From the IMG/VR virus record IMGVR_UViG_3300027580_000011, positions 1 through 35,600 of that record: a stretch of 35,600 bases of DNA. One strand, given 5' to 3'. The stretch is from a virus. Below the pieces are notes generated by a model that did not search any database, was not told the DNA's origin, and saw nothing but the letters and a program-made list of their open reading frames with translations. This document shows, piece after piece, positions 16,251 through 23,269 of this stretch. Made by a program: the position numbers and the translations under genes. Every line of letters starts with the position of its first letter. The first letter of the stretch is position 1.

Positions 16251-16882
16251 TCTTGTTCAAGACGGACGGCGTCGGCCAGCGCGGCTTGGACATCGATATC
16301 GGTGTCCTGTACGGGCACCGCCTGCTCGGTGACCGCGTCGACGAGCTCGTGGCGGTCGATGTCGACATCGTGTTTGCCCTCAGCGCGGAGCGCCTCAACG
16401 GCGAGCGCGAGGTAGTGGGCCGTCTCGAAGGGGGCCCGCTCCCGAATCGCCGGCTCTTCGTGGCGGTGGTCGGTGTTGCCGCAGGCGCACGTCGTCCCCG
16501 TCGCGACGCGGTCGTCGGTCAGCATCGCTGGGTCGTCTGTGGTGTCGAGGGAGATCTCCCCCGCCTCCGCGTGTTCGGTCCGGTGCTGGATGCCGACCCA
16601 CACGTCCGATGCGGCCGTCCAGTCTTGGTGACTCGACGGTTTGACGACGAGTGACTGGTCTCCCGCTTCGATCTCCTTGAGTTGCCGGCCGCAGGTCGCG
16701 CAGAACCGATGGTCCTGTTTGAGCTCCCGGAGCACCTCGCCGGCGCGTTTCTGGCGACGGTGCTGTCGGTGGCAGACGATGCTGCAGAATGACCCTGCGA
16801 CCGATGTCGACGGTCGTCGGGGGCTGCCACAGTATGCACACTCGTAGGTCTCCTCGGACGGGGTGGGTGTTGTCGTACTCAT
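16247..16882 (-). CDS. Zinc-binding protein of a haloarchaeal virus family (unknown role)
   Basis: 211 residues from the ATG at 16882; longer in-frame starts would run through the promoter. It has CAYCG ... FCSIVCHRQH, then RFCATCGRQLKE, and CACGNTDHRHEE: three candidate zinc sites. The segment WVGIQHRTEHAEAGEISL and the C-terminal helix LALAVEALRAEGKHD recur, as I remember it, in many haloarchaeal and haloviral hypothetical proteins. Position at the head of the main late cluster suggests a regulatory or packaging-related role, but no function is established from the sequence. Confidence 0.75.
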   Translation of the reverse strand: MSTTTPTPSEETYECAYCGSPRRPSTSVAGSFCSIVCHRQHRRQKRAGEVLRELKQDHRFCATCGRQLKEIEAGDQSLVVKPSSHQDWTAASDVWVGIQHRTEHAEAGEISLDTTDDPAMLTDDRVATGTTCACGNTDHRHEEPAIRERAPFETAHYLALAVEALRAEGKHDVDIDRHELVDAVTEQAVPVQDTDIDVQAALADAVRLEQE

Positions 16883-16900
16883 GGCTAAAGACGCGCCAAC

Positions 16901-16953
16901 GCTGTGAACGTCGGGAGCAGCTGATAACCGTACCGTGCCTCTATCTATACTGG
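16901..16953 (-). promoter_or_regulatory. Candidate late promoter with GCTGTGAAC box
   Basis: GCTGTGAAC lies at 16901-16909 (plus-strand reading), 19 bases before the ATG at 16882. A TATA-like GTATAGATAG reads on the minus strand at about 16953-16944. The same nine bases occur twice in the other late promoter region near 17.85 kb, which suggests one regulator acts on both. Confidence 0.45.
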
Positions 16954-16991
16954 TGCGGCGAGTTACAAAAGTGGCCCAGATAGCGTAGATT

Positions 16992-17213
16992 CTATCTGGT
17001 AAGTTCCAGTTGACGTTCACGGGCGTCGCCACTGCGCCATGAGTACGTGGCGAGACCTGCATCGGTCAGTTCCTCGGCAGCTTCGCGGATAGTCCGTGGA
17101 TGTCGGCCCGTGCGCTCGACGAGTGTCGAGATCGTGAGTGCAGTACTGTCGCTCCACCGGAGGTGGTCAAGAACGTGTGCCGCCGTCGGTGAGAGGTTAG
17201 ATTTCGTGGTCAT
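16992..17213 (-). CDS. Small winged-helix protein
   Basis: 73 residues. SPTAAHVLDHLRWSDSTALTISTLVERTGRHPRTIREAAEELTDAGL (positions 8-54) follows the helix, helix-turn-helix order of MarR/winged-helix proteins, with a short wing (TYSWRSGDARERQLEL) at the end. It should bind DNA, probably as a dimer. It overlaps the upstream gene by four bases and ends just before the candidate promoter of the next late cluster, which it could control. Confidence 0.7.
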   Translation of the reverse strand: MTTKSNLSPTAAHVLDHLRWSDSTALTISTLVERTGRHPRTIREAAEELTDAGLATYSWRSGDARERQLELTR

Positions 17214-17581
17214 TTGTCCTCGTGTGAGTGGACTGGTTCCTCATCGCTGGCCTCCGCGAGTGCCGTGTTGAGTCGACCGAGCACGTCCTCGTCGACGGCA
17301 GCACCCTCCGCGACCGTCGCAGCGGCCGCCCGCAGACGCGTCTCTTCACAGAGTGCCAGCCACTCGATGTCGTCGTACTCGACTTGGATGAGCTGTTGCC
17401 CCGCCAAGCTGTCTGCGCGCTGGAGGTCTCGCAGGCACTCGTCGATGCGCTCGTCGCCGAGTGTCTGCCGGAGTGTTTCGTTACCCGTGATGTTGCCGCG
17501 GGCGACCATCGGCGGCCGGCCCATGCCGGGGTTGGTCTGCTCGCGAACCGTGTCGAGGACGGCCCGATGGTCACGCCCCAT
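17210..17581 (-). CDS. Unknown late-cluster protein
   Basis: 123 residues from the ATG at 17581; the longer frame upstream gives Arg/Pro/Ser-rich noise and is rejected. The N terminus is MGRDHRAVLDTVREQTNPG. The middle is helical (NETLRQTLGDERIDECLRDL), followed by QVEYDDIEWLALCEET and an Ala/Val-rich helix. Ends overlap both neighbours. No family is recognised; the helical content and position suggest a regulatory or DNA-associated protein. Confidence 0.65.
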   Translation of the reverse strand: MGRDHRAVLDTVREQTNPGMGRPPMVARGNITGNETLRQTLGDERIDECLRDLQRADSLAGQQLIQVEYDDIEWLALCEETRLRAAAATVAEGAAVDEDVLGRLNTALAEASDEEPVHSHEDK

Positions 17582-17768
17582 CGGCCACCTCCTCATCAAC
17601 GGCGACGGCTTCGATATTGTCATCGAACGCAGCGGCGTACCGGGCGATAGCGGCGGCATCTGTCTCGCCCCGTCCGTGCGTGTCGCTCTCGCCGCAGAGT
17701 TCCGTGGCGAGGCGGGCGTCGCCACCACCATCGACCTCCTCGAATGTGTAGCGTTTCCGGTCGGTCAT
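17571..17768 (-). CDS. Small acidic protein, first gene of the late cluster
   Basis: 65 residues, starting MTDRKRYTFEEVDGGGDARL and ending DEEVADGA. The start at 17768 follows a GGAGAGGT Shine-Dalgarno. The stop overlaps the next gene by eleven bases. Two short helices rich in Ala, Asp and Glu are the only visible features. It is the first gene after the long operator-bearing leader, so it is likely the first product of the late unit. Confidence 0.65.
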   Translation of the reverse strand: MTDRKRYTFEEVDGGGDARLATELCGESDTHGRGETDAAAIARYAAAFDDNIEAVAVDEEVADGA

Positions 17769-17844
17769 GTCGACCTCTCCGCGACGAGTGGTGTGCGTAC
17801 GATACGTCCAGATTGTCTCTCTCGTGCCATAGATTCGTGGAGTT

Positions 17845-17950
17845 GCTGTGAACCGGTTCACCACAGCGATTTGCGCTGTGAACATCGCTGCCATCTGGCG
17901 ATGACGGCGATTGAGCGGGTTCACTCGGCAGTAACGAAACGCACTATACA
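17845..17950 (-). promoter_or_regulatory. Late-operon control region with GTGAACC/GGTTCAC operators
   Basis: The 245 bases before 17768 hold no gene. A perfect 14-base palindrome GTGAACCGGTTCAC sits at 17848-17861. GCTGTGAAC occurs at 17845-17853 and again at 17875-17883, exactly 30 bases apart, and GGTTCAC at 17918-17924. A minus-strand TATA-like TTGTATAGTG is at 17951-17942, which would start transcription near 17917, on the GGTTCAC site. A further copy, GGTTCACAG, lies at 18055-18063 inside the neighbouring gene. Confidence 0.6.
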
Positions 17951-18013
17951 ACCGCTACTGCAACCTAAGTTTAGTCTAATACAACGGTGGTGGAACTCCC
18001 AGGTCGTATTCCA

Positions 18014-18589
18014 TCAGTTCTTACCCCCGGTGTCGGTGTTTCTTGTGATGAAGTGGTTCACAGGACACCCGGCCGTGTGAACTCCTTCAAAGTCGATGCC
18101 GATGCGTTTCCCGACCTTCGATGTGTCTCGCTCGAGGCTGCCGTACTGACTCTCGGCGAGGAACTCTCCGGAGAGTATCCAGTGATACTCCCCTGGGAGA
18201 TCGTCAACGAGGTTGTACGCGTGACGTCGCGAACAGCCGTAGGCCCCCTTGATTTCCTGTGGGGAAAGTGCCACGACGGCCTGGTCGTGATCGCGCTTGT
18301 TGCTGGCATACTCGACGAGGCTGCCGACCTTGTCTTCTTTCGACTGGTTCTCGTCGAGGCGACTCCGGAGCCGCTCGTTCTCTGCCTCGAGTGTGTCGAC
18401 GCGGCCGGCGAGGTCGTCGGCAGTGTCCTGTGCGTCCTTCGCGCGGTCGATGGCCCGGACGGCAATGGTGTCGAGCCGGTCAACATCGACCTCCAAGTCG
18501 TCGACGCGACCCGCCAGACCGACGATGTGCTCGATGAGCTCGTCGCGGCTCATCGCTTCGAGTTCGGCGCGGGTGGTGCTACTCGCCAC
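18014..18589 (-). CDS. Coiled-coil protein with C-terminal helix-turn-helix
   Basis: 191 residues if it starts at GTG 18589, six bases after a GGAGGTG ribosome site; GTG 18598 is the alternative. Residues about 15-100 form a long coiled coil (LAGRVDDLEVDVDRLDTI ... RVDTLEAENERLRSRL). Residues 105-150 (ALSPQEIKGAYGCSRRHAYNLVDDL) look like a helix-turn-helix. Proteins of this layout are frequent on haloarchaeal plasmids and viruses and probably act as oligomeric DNA-binding regulators. It ends just before the late control region and could act on it. Confidence 0.72.
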   Translation of the reverse strand: MASSTTRAELEAMSRDELIEHIVGLAGRVDDLEVDVDRLDTIAVRAIDRAKDAQDTADDLAGRVDTLEAENERLRSRLDENQSKEDKVGSLVEYASNKRDHDQAVVALSPQEIKGAYGCSRRHAYNLVDDLPGEYHWILSGEFLAESQYGSLERDTSKVGKRIGIDFEGVHTAGCPVNHFITRNTDTGGKN

Positions 18590-18734
18590 GGGCACCACCT
18601 CCCAGCACTACACTCGCTGGCTGGACGCGCCGGCACGACCGACACTCGATAGTCCCGTCGCCGGCCTGGAGCGCGCCGCCACAGGCCGGACAGCGGACCA
18701 CACCGTCGGTGCGATGCTCCAGAACGTGTGACAT
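18579..18734 (-). CDS. Small zinc-ribbon protein
   Basis: 51 residues, MSHVLEHRTDGVVRCPACGG then ECRSCRRVQPAS. Two CxxC pairs 16 residues apart make a zinc ribbon. The ATG at 18734 overlaps the upstream TGA (TGATG) and the stop overlaps the next gene, so it belongs to the same unit. A DNA- or RNA-binding role is likely but the target is unknown. Confidence 0.7.
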   Translation of the reverse strand: MSHVLEHRTDGVVRCPACGGALQAGDGTIECRSCRRVQPASVVLGGGARGE

Positions 18735-19081
18735 TAGGCATCACCCCCGCTCCCATCGCAGGGGAGATGTCCGACTAGGCCGACACCCTCCGCGCCGCAG
18801 TAGGGACAGGTCGCGCCCGTCTGCTCGGTTGTCGCAGGGTCGCGGGTCGGCCAGCAATCCGCCTGCCCGCACAGCCGCCACGACTCGTTGAGTTGGCGAA
18901 CGCGAACGGTGCGCGCTCGGGTGGCCTTTTTAAGACTCCGACAGTCGGCAGTCAGATGGACGGTCTGGGTCTGGTAGTTCCCCGCGACCAGCACCACGCT
19001 CTCGTCGTCGAGGTCGGCCAGCGACTCGGCGTCAGGGTCTGCATCGGGGTCGACGTCGACGGTCTCGATGACGCCCGCCAT
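18734..19081 (-). CDS. Cys-rich protein with haloarchaeal HxxxxCRxL motif
   Basis: 115 residues. After an acidic N terminus come TQTVHLTADCRSLKKA and RLCGQADCW, then a C-terminal CPYCGAEGV...HLPCDG. The first motif (His, Cys, Leu, later Cys-x-x-x-x-Cys) resembles the YHSDPQCPHLAKA segment in the protein at 24622-25389, so the two share a small zinc module. It ends in a TGATG overlap with the next gene. Function unknown. Confidence 0.68.
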   Translation of the reverse strand: MAGVIETVDVDPDADPDAESLADLDDESVVLVAGNYQTQTVHLTADCRSLKKATRARTVRVRQLNESWRLCGQADCWPTRDPATTEQTGATCPYCGAEGVGLVGHLPCDGSGGDA

Positions 19082-19198
19082 CAGGCCACCCCCTCCGCCG
19101 ACGCAGAAGCTATCGCGTCATGTGGTGTATCTACCAGCTCTGGTGAGAACCGACACGCAGCGCTGTCGGGGTGTTTCGACTGGGCATGACAAGTTTTA

Positions 19199-19239
19199 GT
19201 AAAGTGCCCGGGGAGGGTTCTATACCCGACCTTTACATG
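19199..19239 (+). promoter_or_regulatory. Integrase promoter and dyad
   Basis: ACCTTTACATG at 19229-19239 puts TTTACA (19232-19237) 32 bases before the integrase ATG, the position of a TATA-like box for a leaderless message. The same 11 bases with the same spacing precede the AbrB gene at 25789. A dyad pairs GTAAAG (19199-19204) with CTTTAC (19231-19236), enclosing GGGTTCTATACCC. On the minus strand GGTATAGAA (about 19226-19218) could serve the genes leading to 19081. The rest of 19084-19263 holds no convincing gene. Confidence 0.5.
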
Positions 19240-19263
19240 CCCCGCAGCCGTTCGACTGTCCAT

Positions 19264-20475
19264 ATGACCGACAACCCGACACGGGCAATCGAGACGATGC
19301 GCGAGCGCCTCGAAGACGGAGAATATGACATCTCCGAAGCCGACCGCGAGATTCTGCTGGAATTGTCCACCCAGATTCGGCTGCTGGGCCCGAGTGAGTA
19401 CTCCGACCACCGCCACGAGTTCCTCCTCCGGCGAGGCCTGATCATCGCGAAGCGCTGCGGCGGGCTCGCCGAGGCTGTCCAGGAGCGAGACGCTGCCGAG
19501 GACGTCGTCGCCTGGATCAACACCGAGCAGACCGGCAGCGCTGAAACGAACAAGGACTACCGCGTCGCGTTCCGGAACATCGCGACCATCGTCACTGATG
19601 GCGATGACGTTCCCGAGTGTGCCGACTGGGTTCCCGGCGGCTATCCGGCAAACTACGACCCAGCACCGGACCCGACCGACATGCTGCACTGGGACGACCA
19701 CATCCAGCCGATGCTCGATTCCTGTCTCAACTCTCGCGACCGGGCCTTGGTTGCGCTCGCATGGGACCTCGGCCCGCGACCGGGAGAGTTGTTCGACCTC
19801 ACGCCCGGAGACATCACGAGTCACAAGTATGGCCTGCAGGTGACGCTCGACGGGAAACAGGGGCGTCGGTCGCCCGTTTTGGTTCCCTCGGTCCCCTACG
19901 TCCGTCGGTGGCTCGACGACCATCCCGGTGGCAGCGACGACCCGCTCTGGTGTCAGCTGACCTCGCCGGCCGGCGTCTCGAACAACCGCATCCGCGACGC
20001 GTTGAAAGAGGTTGCTGGCCGCGCCGACATCGACCGTCCGGTGACGCCGAGTAACTTCCGTGACTCGTCGGCGTCGTATCTCGCCAGTCAGGGCGTCTCG
20101 CAGGCACACCTCGAGGACCACCACGGCTGGCGGCGCGGATCGACGGTCGCCGGCCGGTACATCGCCGTGTTCAACGACGCGAACGAGCGCGAGATTGCTC
20201 GCGCCCACGGCCTCGATGTCGAGGCCGACGAACCGGACCCGGTCGGCCCGGTCGTCTGTCCCCGTTGCGAGCAGAAGACGCCCCGGGAGAAGGATGCCTG
20301 TGTCTGGTGCGACCAGGTCCTCTCGCAACGCGCTGCCGAAGAGATCGAGGCCCAACGCGAGACGGCAATCGAGGATATGGCCGACGCCAAGCGGGAGGTC
20401 CGCGAAGCCATCGCGAACGTTGAACGGGAACTCGGCGACGACGTCAGCCTCCGCATCGAGTTGATCGACGACTAA
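19264..20475 (+). CDS. int: Tyrosine recombinase / integrase
   Basis: 403 residues from the ATG at 19264, chosen because a TATA-like box lies 32 bases upstream and haloarchaeal relatives begin similarly. An N-terminal SAM-like domain (YSDHRHEFLLRRGLIIAKRC) leads to the catalytic part: GPRPGELFDL (Arg172), TPSNFRDSSASYL (Arg266), EDHHGW (His286/287) and GRYIAVF (Tyr299). Residues 332-350 form a zinc ribbon (CPRCEQ ... CVWCD) and the C terminus is a helix. The enzyme integrates and excises the viral genome; it is the main sign of a temperate life. It is one of three plus-strand genes and faces a long minus-strand operon. No tRNA-like attachment site is evident beside it. Confidence 0.92.
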   Translation: MTDNPTRAIETMRERLEDGEYDISEADREILLELSTQIRLLGPSEYSDHRHEFLLRRGLIIAKRCGGLAEAVQERDAAEDVVAWINTEQTGSAETNKDYRVAFRNIATIVTDGDDVPECADWVPGGYPANYDPAPDPTDMLHWDDHIQPMLDSCLNSRDRALVALAWDLGPRPGELFDLTPGDITSHKYGLQVTLDGKQGRRSPVLVPSVPYVRRWLDDHPGGSDDPLWCQLTSPAGVSNNRIRDALKEVAGRADIDRPVTPSNFRDSSASYLASQGVSQAHLEDHHGWRRGSTVAGRYIAVFNDANEREIARAHGLDVEADEPDPVGPVVCPRCEQKTPREKDACVWCDQVLSQRAAEEIEAQRETAIEDMADAKREVREAIANVERELGDDVSLRIELIDD

Positions 20476-20476
20476 T

Positions 20477-20644
20477 TCAGACATCGTATCCCTCCTCCTG
20501 GAGTGTCTCCAGGGCGTTCTGGGCATACTCGCTGTACTGTGCGTCCGAGTTTGCGATGGTTTGCAACTCCTCGTGGAGGTCGTAGAGCCTCTCGAGGTTC
20601 TCCTGTCGCTTCTGTTCGTGGTCTGCCGTTTCGAGAGCACTCAT
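20477..20644 (-). CDS. Small coiled-coil protein, last gene of the early operon
   Basis: 55 residues, MSALETADHEQKRQENLERL then a continuing helix and EEGYDV at the end. Heptad-like Leu spacing suggests a coiled coil. The ATG overlaps the stop of the 32-residue membrane peptide (ATGA), and the stop lies one base from the end of the convergent integrase gene. Function unknown; an oligomerising regulator of the neighbouring integrase is a guess. Confidence 0.68.
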   Translation of the reverse strand: MSALETADHEQKRQENLERLYDLHEELQTIANSDAQYSEYAQNALETLQEEGYDV

Positions 20645-20739
20645 AGTATCACCAGTCCGATAACTGCCAGTAGCAGGACGGTACTCGCAGCGACGAGCAC
20701 CGCGCCCTCGATGGTCGGCTGTCGGTCGCGCTCAGTCAC
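20641..20739 (-). CDS. 32-residue single-pass membrane peptide
   Basis: A GTG at 20739 overlaps the upstream TGA (GTGA), and its own TGA overlaps the next ATG (ATGA). The product is a charged start TERDRQPTIEG followed by one hydrophobic helix ending LLAVIGLVIL at the C terminus. The overlaps on both sides argue that this very short gene is translated. It would sit in the membrane with its N terminus in the cytoplasm; role unknown. Confidence 0.6.
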   Translation of the reverse strand: MTERDRQPTIEGAVLVAASTVLLLAVIGLVIL

Positions 20740-20918
20740 GAGGTTAGCACCCCCTCCGTCGCGTCGAGCGTCGCCGGGATGGCGAGTTGGATGTCGACAA
20801 GCAGCTGGTCGCGATGGCTGTACTCGCTCACATCGCCGATCTCCTCGACGTCGACGCCGAGATCGTTGAGTCGGTCGGCGACCGTCGCGAGCGTGCTGAG
20901 TTGCTCGGACAGCGACAT
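20736..20918 (-). CDS. Small helical protein (unknown)
   Basis: 60 residues, starting MSLSEQLSTLATVADRLNDL with a second helix around HRDQLLVDIQLAIPATL. Its ATG overlaps the stop of the methyltransferase gene and its stop overlaps the membrane peptide gene. No motif is recognised. Being coupled to the methyltransferase, it may be an accessory, but nothing in it shows this. Confidence 0.65.
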   Translation of the reverse strand: MSLSEQLSTLATVADRLNDLGVDVEEIGDVSEYSHRDQLLVDIQLAIPATLDATEGVLTS

Positions 20919-21796
20919 CAGGAGCCACCCCCAAGTGTCTCGATACCCTCCTGAATCGCCTGTTCGACAATCTCGTCGAGCGTCTCTGGCTCGCTCTCGA
21001 AAGCGTCGAAGGTCGTTTGTCCGGGGTCCTCCAGGTCGTGTTTCTCGCGGAAGGCCTCGGGGTGGTTGACGGTGCCGGGCTTGGCTCCGATGTGCATCTG
21101 CGGCCGCCCGGTCTCGGGGAGTCCGAACACGTCGATGCGCTTGCCGATGACGAACACCCGCTCGCGCTTCTGGGGCACGCCGAAGTTCGCGGCGTTCAGG
21201 ATGTCCCAGGTGACGTTGTAGCCGCCGGCGGCAAACGTCTCACAGACCTCTCGAATCGCCTTGCCGTCCTGCATCGTCGCCAGCCCGGGGACGTTCTCCA
21301 TGACAAAGAACACGGGTTTGGCCTGGTGGACGATGCGGGCCATTTGCAGGTAGAGCTCGTTGCGCGGGTCGTCGGCGTCGCGGTCGGTATTGAGGTGGCT
21401 GAACGCCTGGCAGGGTGGCCCGCCGGTGACGACCGTCACGCCGCCGACGCCGATGCCGGCCGCGTCAAGGATTTCCCACGTCGACACTTCGCGGATGTCA
21501 CGCTCCATCAGCACCGGCGGCGAGTTGTCGGGCCCCCAGTCAGCGCTGTTGAGCCGGTAGGTGTCAGCGGCGTCTTGGTCGCTCTCGATAGCGACCAGCG
21601 AGTCAAACCCGGCCTGGTGAAACCCGAGGTCAAACCCGCCGATGCCTGAGAACGTTGAGATGTGGGTCGGCGGGTCCGTGTAGCCGATGCGGGCGGCCAG
21701 GTCCTCCGCGTCAATGGGTGCCGGCCCGAGGAACGCACTGTCGTCAAGCATCGACCGCGGATGTGCGTCCTGCGGCCGGCCACTGCTGTCCGACAT
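20918..21796 (-). CDS. C5-cytosine DNA methyltransferase, lacking usual C-terminal motifs
   Basis: 292 residues. Motif I is FSGIGGFDLGF (49-59), IV is GGPPCQAFS with catalytic Cys129, VI is ENVPG (167-171), VIII is QKRERVFVIG (209-218). After this only about 75 residues remain, with an acidic helical end; I see no target-recognition domain, no motif IX and no GN-x-V motif X, all of which classical enzymes carry beyond this point. It should bind AdoMet and flip and methylate cytosine only if the missing parts are supplied or not needed. No restriction enzyme lies beside it, so it is an orphan, probably protecting viral DNA. Overlaps join it to both neighbours. Confidence 0.85.
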   Translation of the reverse strand: MSDSSGRPQDAHPRSMLDDSAFLGPAPIDAEDLAARIGYTDPPTHISTFSGIGGFDLGFHQAGFDSLVAIESDQDAADTYRLNSADWGPDNSPPVLMERDIREVSTWEILDAAGIGVGGVTVVTGGPPCQAFSHLNTDRDADDPRNELYLQMARIVHQAKPVFFVMENVPGLATMQDGKAIREVCETFAAGGYNVTWDILNAANFGVPQKRERVFVIGKRIDVFGLPETGRPQMHIGAKPGTVNHPEAFREKHDLEDPGQTTFDAFESEPETLDEIVEQAIQEGIETLGGGS

Positions 21797-22329
21797 CAGG
21801 CATCACCCCCGCAACTGAGGAAACAGTCAAGACACGGCAACTCGTCTTCTCGACACTCATCACATCGCCCAACGTACTGGTCACCGACGCCGCCGCGCTG
21901 CCGTGCCTCGTCGCGCTCGATGCGCTCGCGAGACGCTGGCCGCGGGTCGCGGTCGCTCGCTCGCGCTGGCGACCGCCCGCCGTCGGTCCGCAGGTACGAC
22001 CGCGTGTGTGGGTCGTGTTCGTCGTCTTGATCGTCTTGACCGTTCTGCTCGCCGCCCTGGTCGGCGACGAAGTCCCGCAGCGCCTCGCGCATCGCCTCCG
22101 TCCGCGTGGGGTAGTGCTCCTCAGCGATGTCCTCGATGTCCTCAAGGAGCGCCTCGGGGATGCGGAGCGTGACACGCGGCATCTCGTTGCCCCCGCCGCG
22201 CTCGCGACCGCCGTCGGTCCGCACCGGGGCGGCGTCGTCATCGTCGTCGATGTTGACGAGGTCGCGCCCACAGTGTTCGCATCGATAGCAGGTCGTGCTC
22301 ACCTGCTCGCAGGCTGGGCAGACCGTCAC
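21796..22329 (-). CDS. Ribbon-helix-helix regulator flanked by zinc motifs
   Basis: 177 residues. N terminus: CPACEQVSTTCYRCEHCG, a zinc ribbon. Residues 50-90: MPRVTLRIPEALLEDIEDI ... TRTEAMREALRDFV, a classic CopG/ribbon-helix-helix domain, the strand contacting the DNA groove. A polar Asp/Gln/Arg linker leads to CDECREDELPCLDCFLSC, a second zinc site. Such layout suggests a DNA-binding repressor with protein-contact zinc ends. It overlaps the methyltransferase and the upstream gene, so its own operon may be its target. Confidence 0.78.
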   Translation of the reverse strand: MTVCPACEQVSTTCYRCEHCGRDLVNIDDDDDAAPVRTDGGRERGGGNEMPRVTLRIPEALLEDIEDIAEEHYPTRTEAMREALRDFVADQGGEQNGQDDQDDEHDPHTRSYLRTDGGRSPARASDRDPRPASRERIERDEARQRGGVGDQYVGRCDECREDELPCLDCFLSCGGDA

Positions 22330-23018
22330 GCCGACCCACCTCCCAGCGTCGTCTGTCCTTCTTCGGCGTGACAGTACGGTAGTATCTCGTCGGCGACGAA
22401 CTGCATGAACACGGCCTCGGTCCAGTGTGAGTAGACCGCAACGTACCCCGACTCGTAGACGACGCCGCGACAGCCCGTGTTGCGATAGGGGCGCTGGAAT
22501 CCCAGGCCGATGTTCGCGCCGTCGGGGTGGTCGGCATCGTCGTGGTAGGCCAGCGCGGTTCCGTCGTCGTCCTCACGGCTGACGTACCAGGTCTGGTCGT
22601 CGTCGAGGCCCCACGCGGCGGTCAGCCCCTCGATGTCGACGGTGAGACGCTGGGGAAACTGGCCGGTCTGACTGTAGATGAGGTCCAGCGGGAACGCCAA
22701 CTCGTCCCCGCCGCCGAGCGATTCGACACAGACGAGGCCGGTGCCGGTCACGTCGGCGACCCAGTCGGTGACGTGTTCCTCGCGCCCCTCAAACTGCTCG
22801 GTGATGATGGTCACGTCGCCGTCCTCGGCGATGGCCGAGATGTCCGTCTCGGTCGCGCTGACGGTTCCGGCCGCCGTGCCGTACTGGACGGCCGTGTCGC
22901 CGTCGAGGTCCTGCTGGGTCGACTGGACCGACAGCGCGGGCATCCGGCCGTTTGTTGACGCGGGTTCGAGCGGGTCGTCGGCCGGCGCTTCCAGTCGCGC
23001 GAGCGTGCCGGCAATCAT
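22326..23018 (-). CDS. Haloviral protein, unknown function
   Basis: 230 residues from the ATG at 23018, which overlaps the upstream TGA. Beta-rich: ISAIAEDGDVTIITEQFEG, LAFPLDLIYSQTGQFPQRL, DDQTWYVSREDDDGTALAYH. The alternating strands and clamp-like size led me to test a sliding-clamp reading, but the expected clamp motifs and two-domain repeat are missing. Late segments GYVAVYSHWTEAVFMQFVA and CHAEEGQTTLGG end the protein. It is probably conserved among haloviruses; role unknown. Confidence 0.62.
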   Translation of the reverse strand: MIAGTLARLEAPADDPLEPASTNGRMPALSVQSTQQDLDGDTAVQYGTAAGTVSATETDISAIAEDGDVTIITEQFEGREEHVTDWVADVTGTGLVCVESLGGGDELAFPLDLIYSQTGQFPQRLTVDIEGLTAAWGLDDDQTWYVSREDDDGTALAYHDDADHPDGANIGLGFQRPYRNTGCRGVVYESGYVAVYSHWTEAVFMQFVADEILPYCHAEEGQTTLGGGSA

Positions 23019-23269
23019 CGTTCCACCTCCCGCGCGACGCCACCCGAGAGCGTGGCCTGTCCCTCGTGCGTGCCGCCGTCGAGACTCTGCTGCTCGACAG
23101 TCCACTCGTCACCGTCGCTGTCGTCCTGGTCCGTGCCGTCATTTCCGTCGCCCTCGTCGTCGTAGTGGTCCGCCGGGACGCCGTGCCGGGCCTCGTTCGC
23201 GGCGATTTGCTCACAGCCCGCGCAGCGGTCGCCCTGACACGGCGACCCGCAGATACGGCAGGGCATCAC
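23015..23269 (-). CDS. Small zinc-binding protein
   Basis: 84 residues. CRICGSPCQGDRCAGCEQ at residues 4-21 gives two CxxC-type pairs, followed by a long acidic, disordered middle (DDEGDGNDGTDQDDSDGDEW) and a short Gly-rich end. It overlaps genes on both sides by four bases. Acidic tails of this type are common in halophile DNA-associated proteins. No function is assigned. Confidence 0.65.
   Translation of the reverse strand: MMPCRICGSPCQGDRCAGCEQIAANEARHGVPADHYDDEGDGNDGTDQDDSDGDEWTVEQQSLDGGTHEGQATLSGGVAREVER

Noticed and set aside
19081-20640. 519-codon minus-strand frame opposite the integrase
   Set aside because: The integrase frame has all catalytic residues; the antisense product has no motif. 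Only its last 40 codons (to a TGATG overlap at 19081) could be a real short gene, but no start codon or promoter fits.
22326-23018. Sliding clamp (PCNA) reading of the 230-residue protein
   Set aside because: Size and beta content fit, but the two-domain repeat and clamp signature segments are not present.
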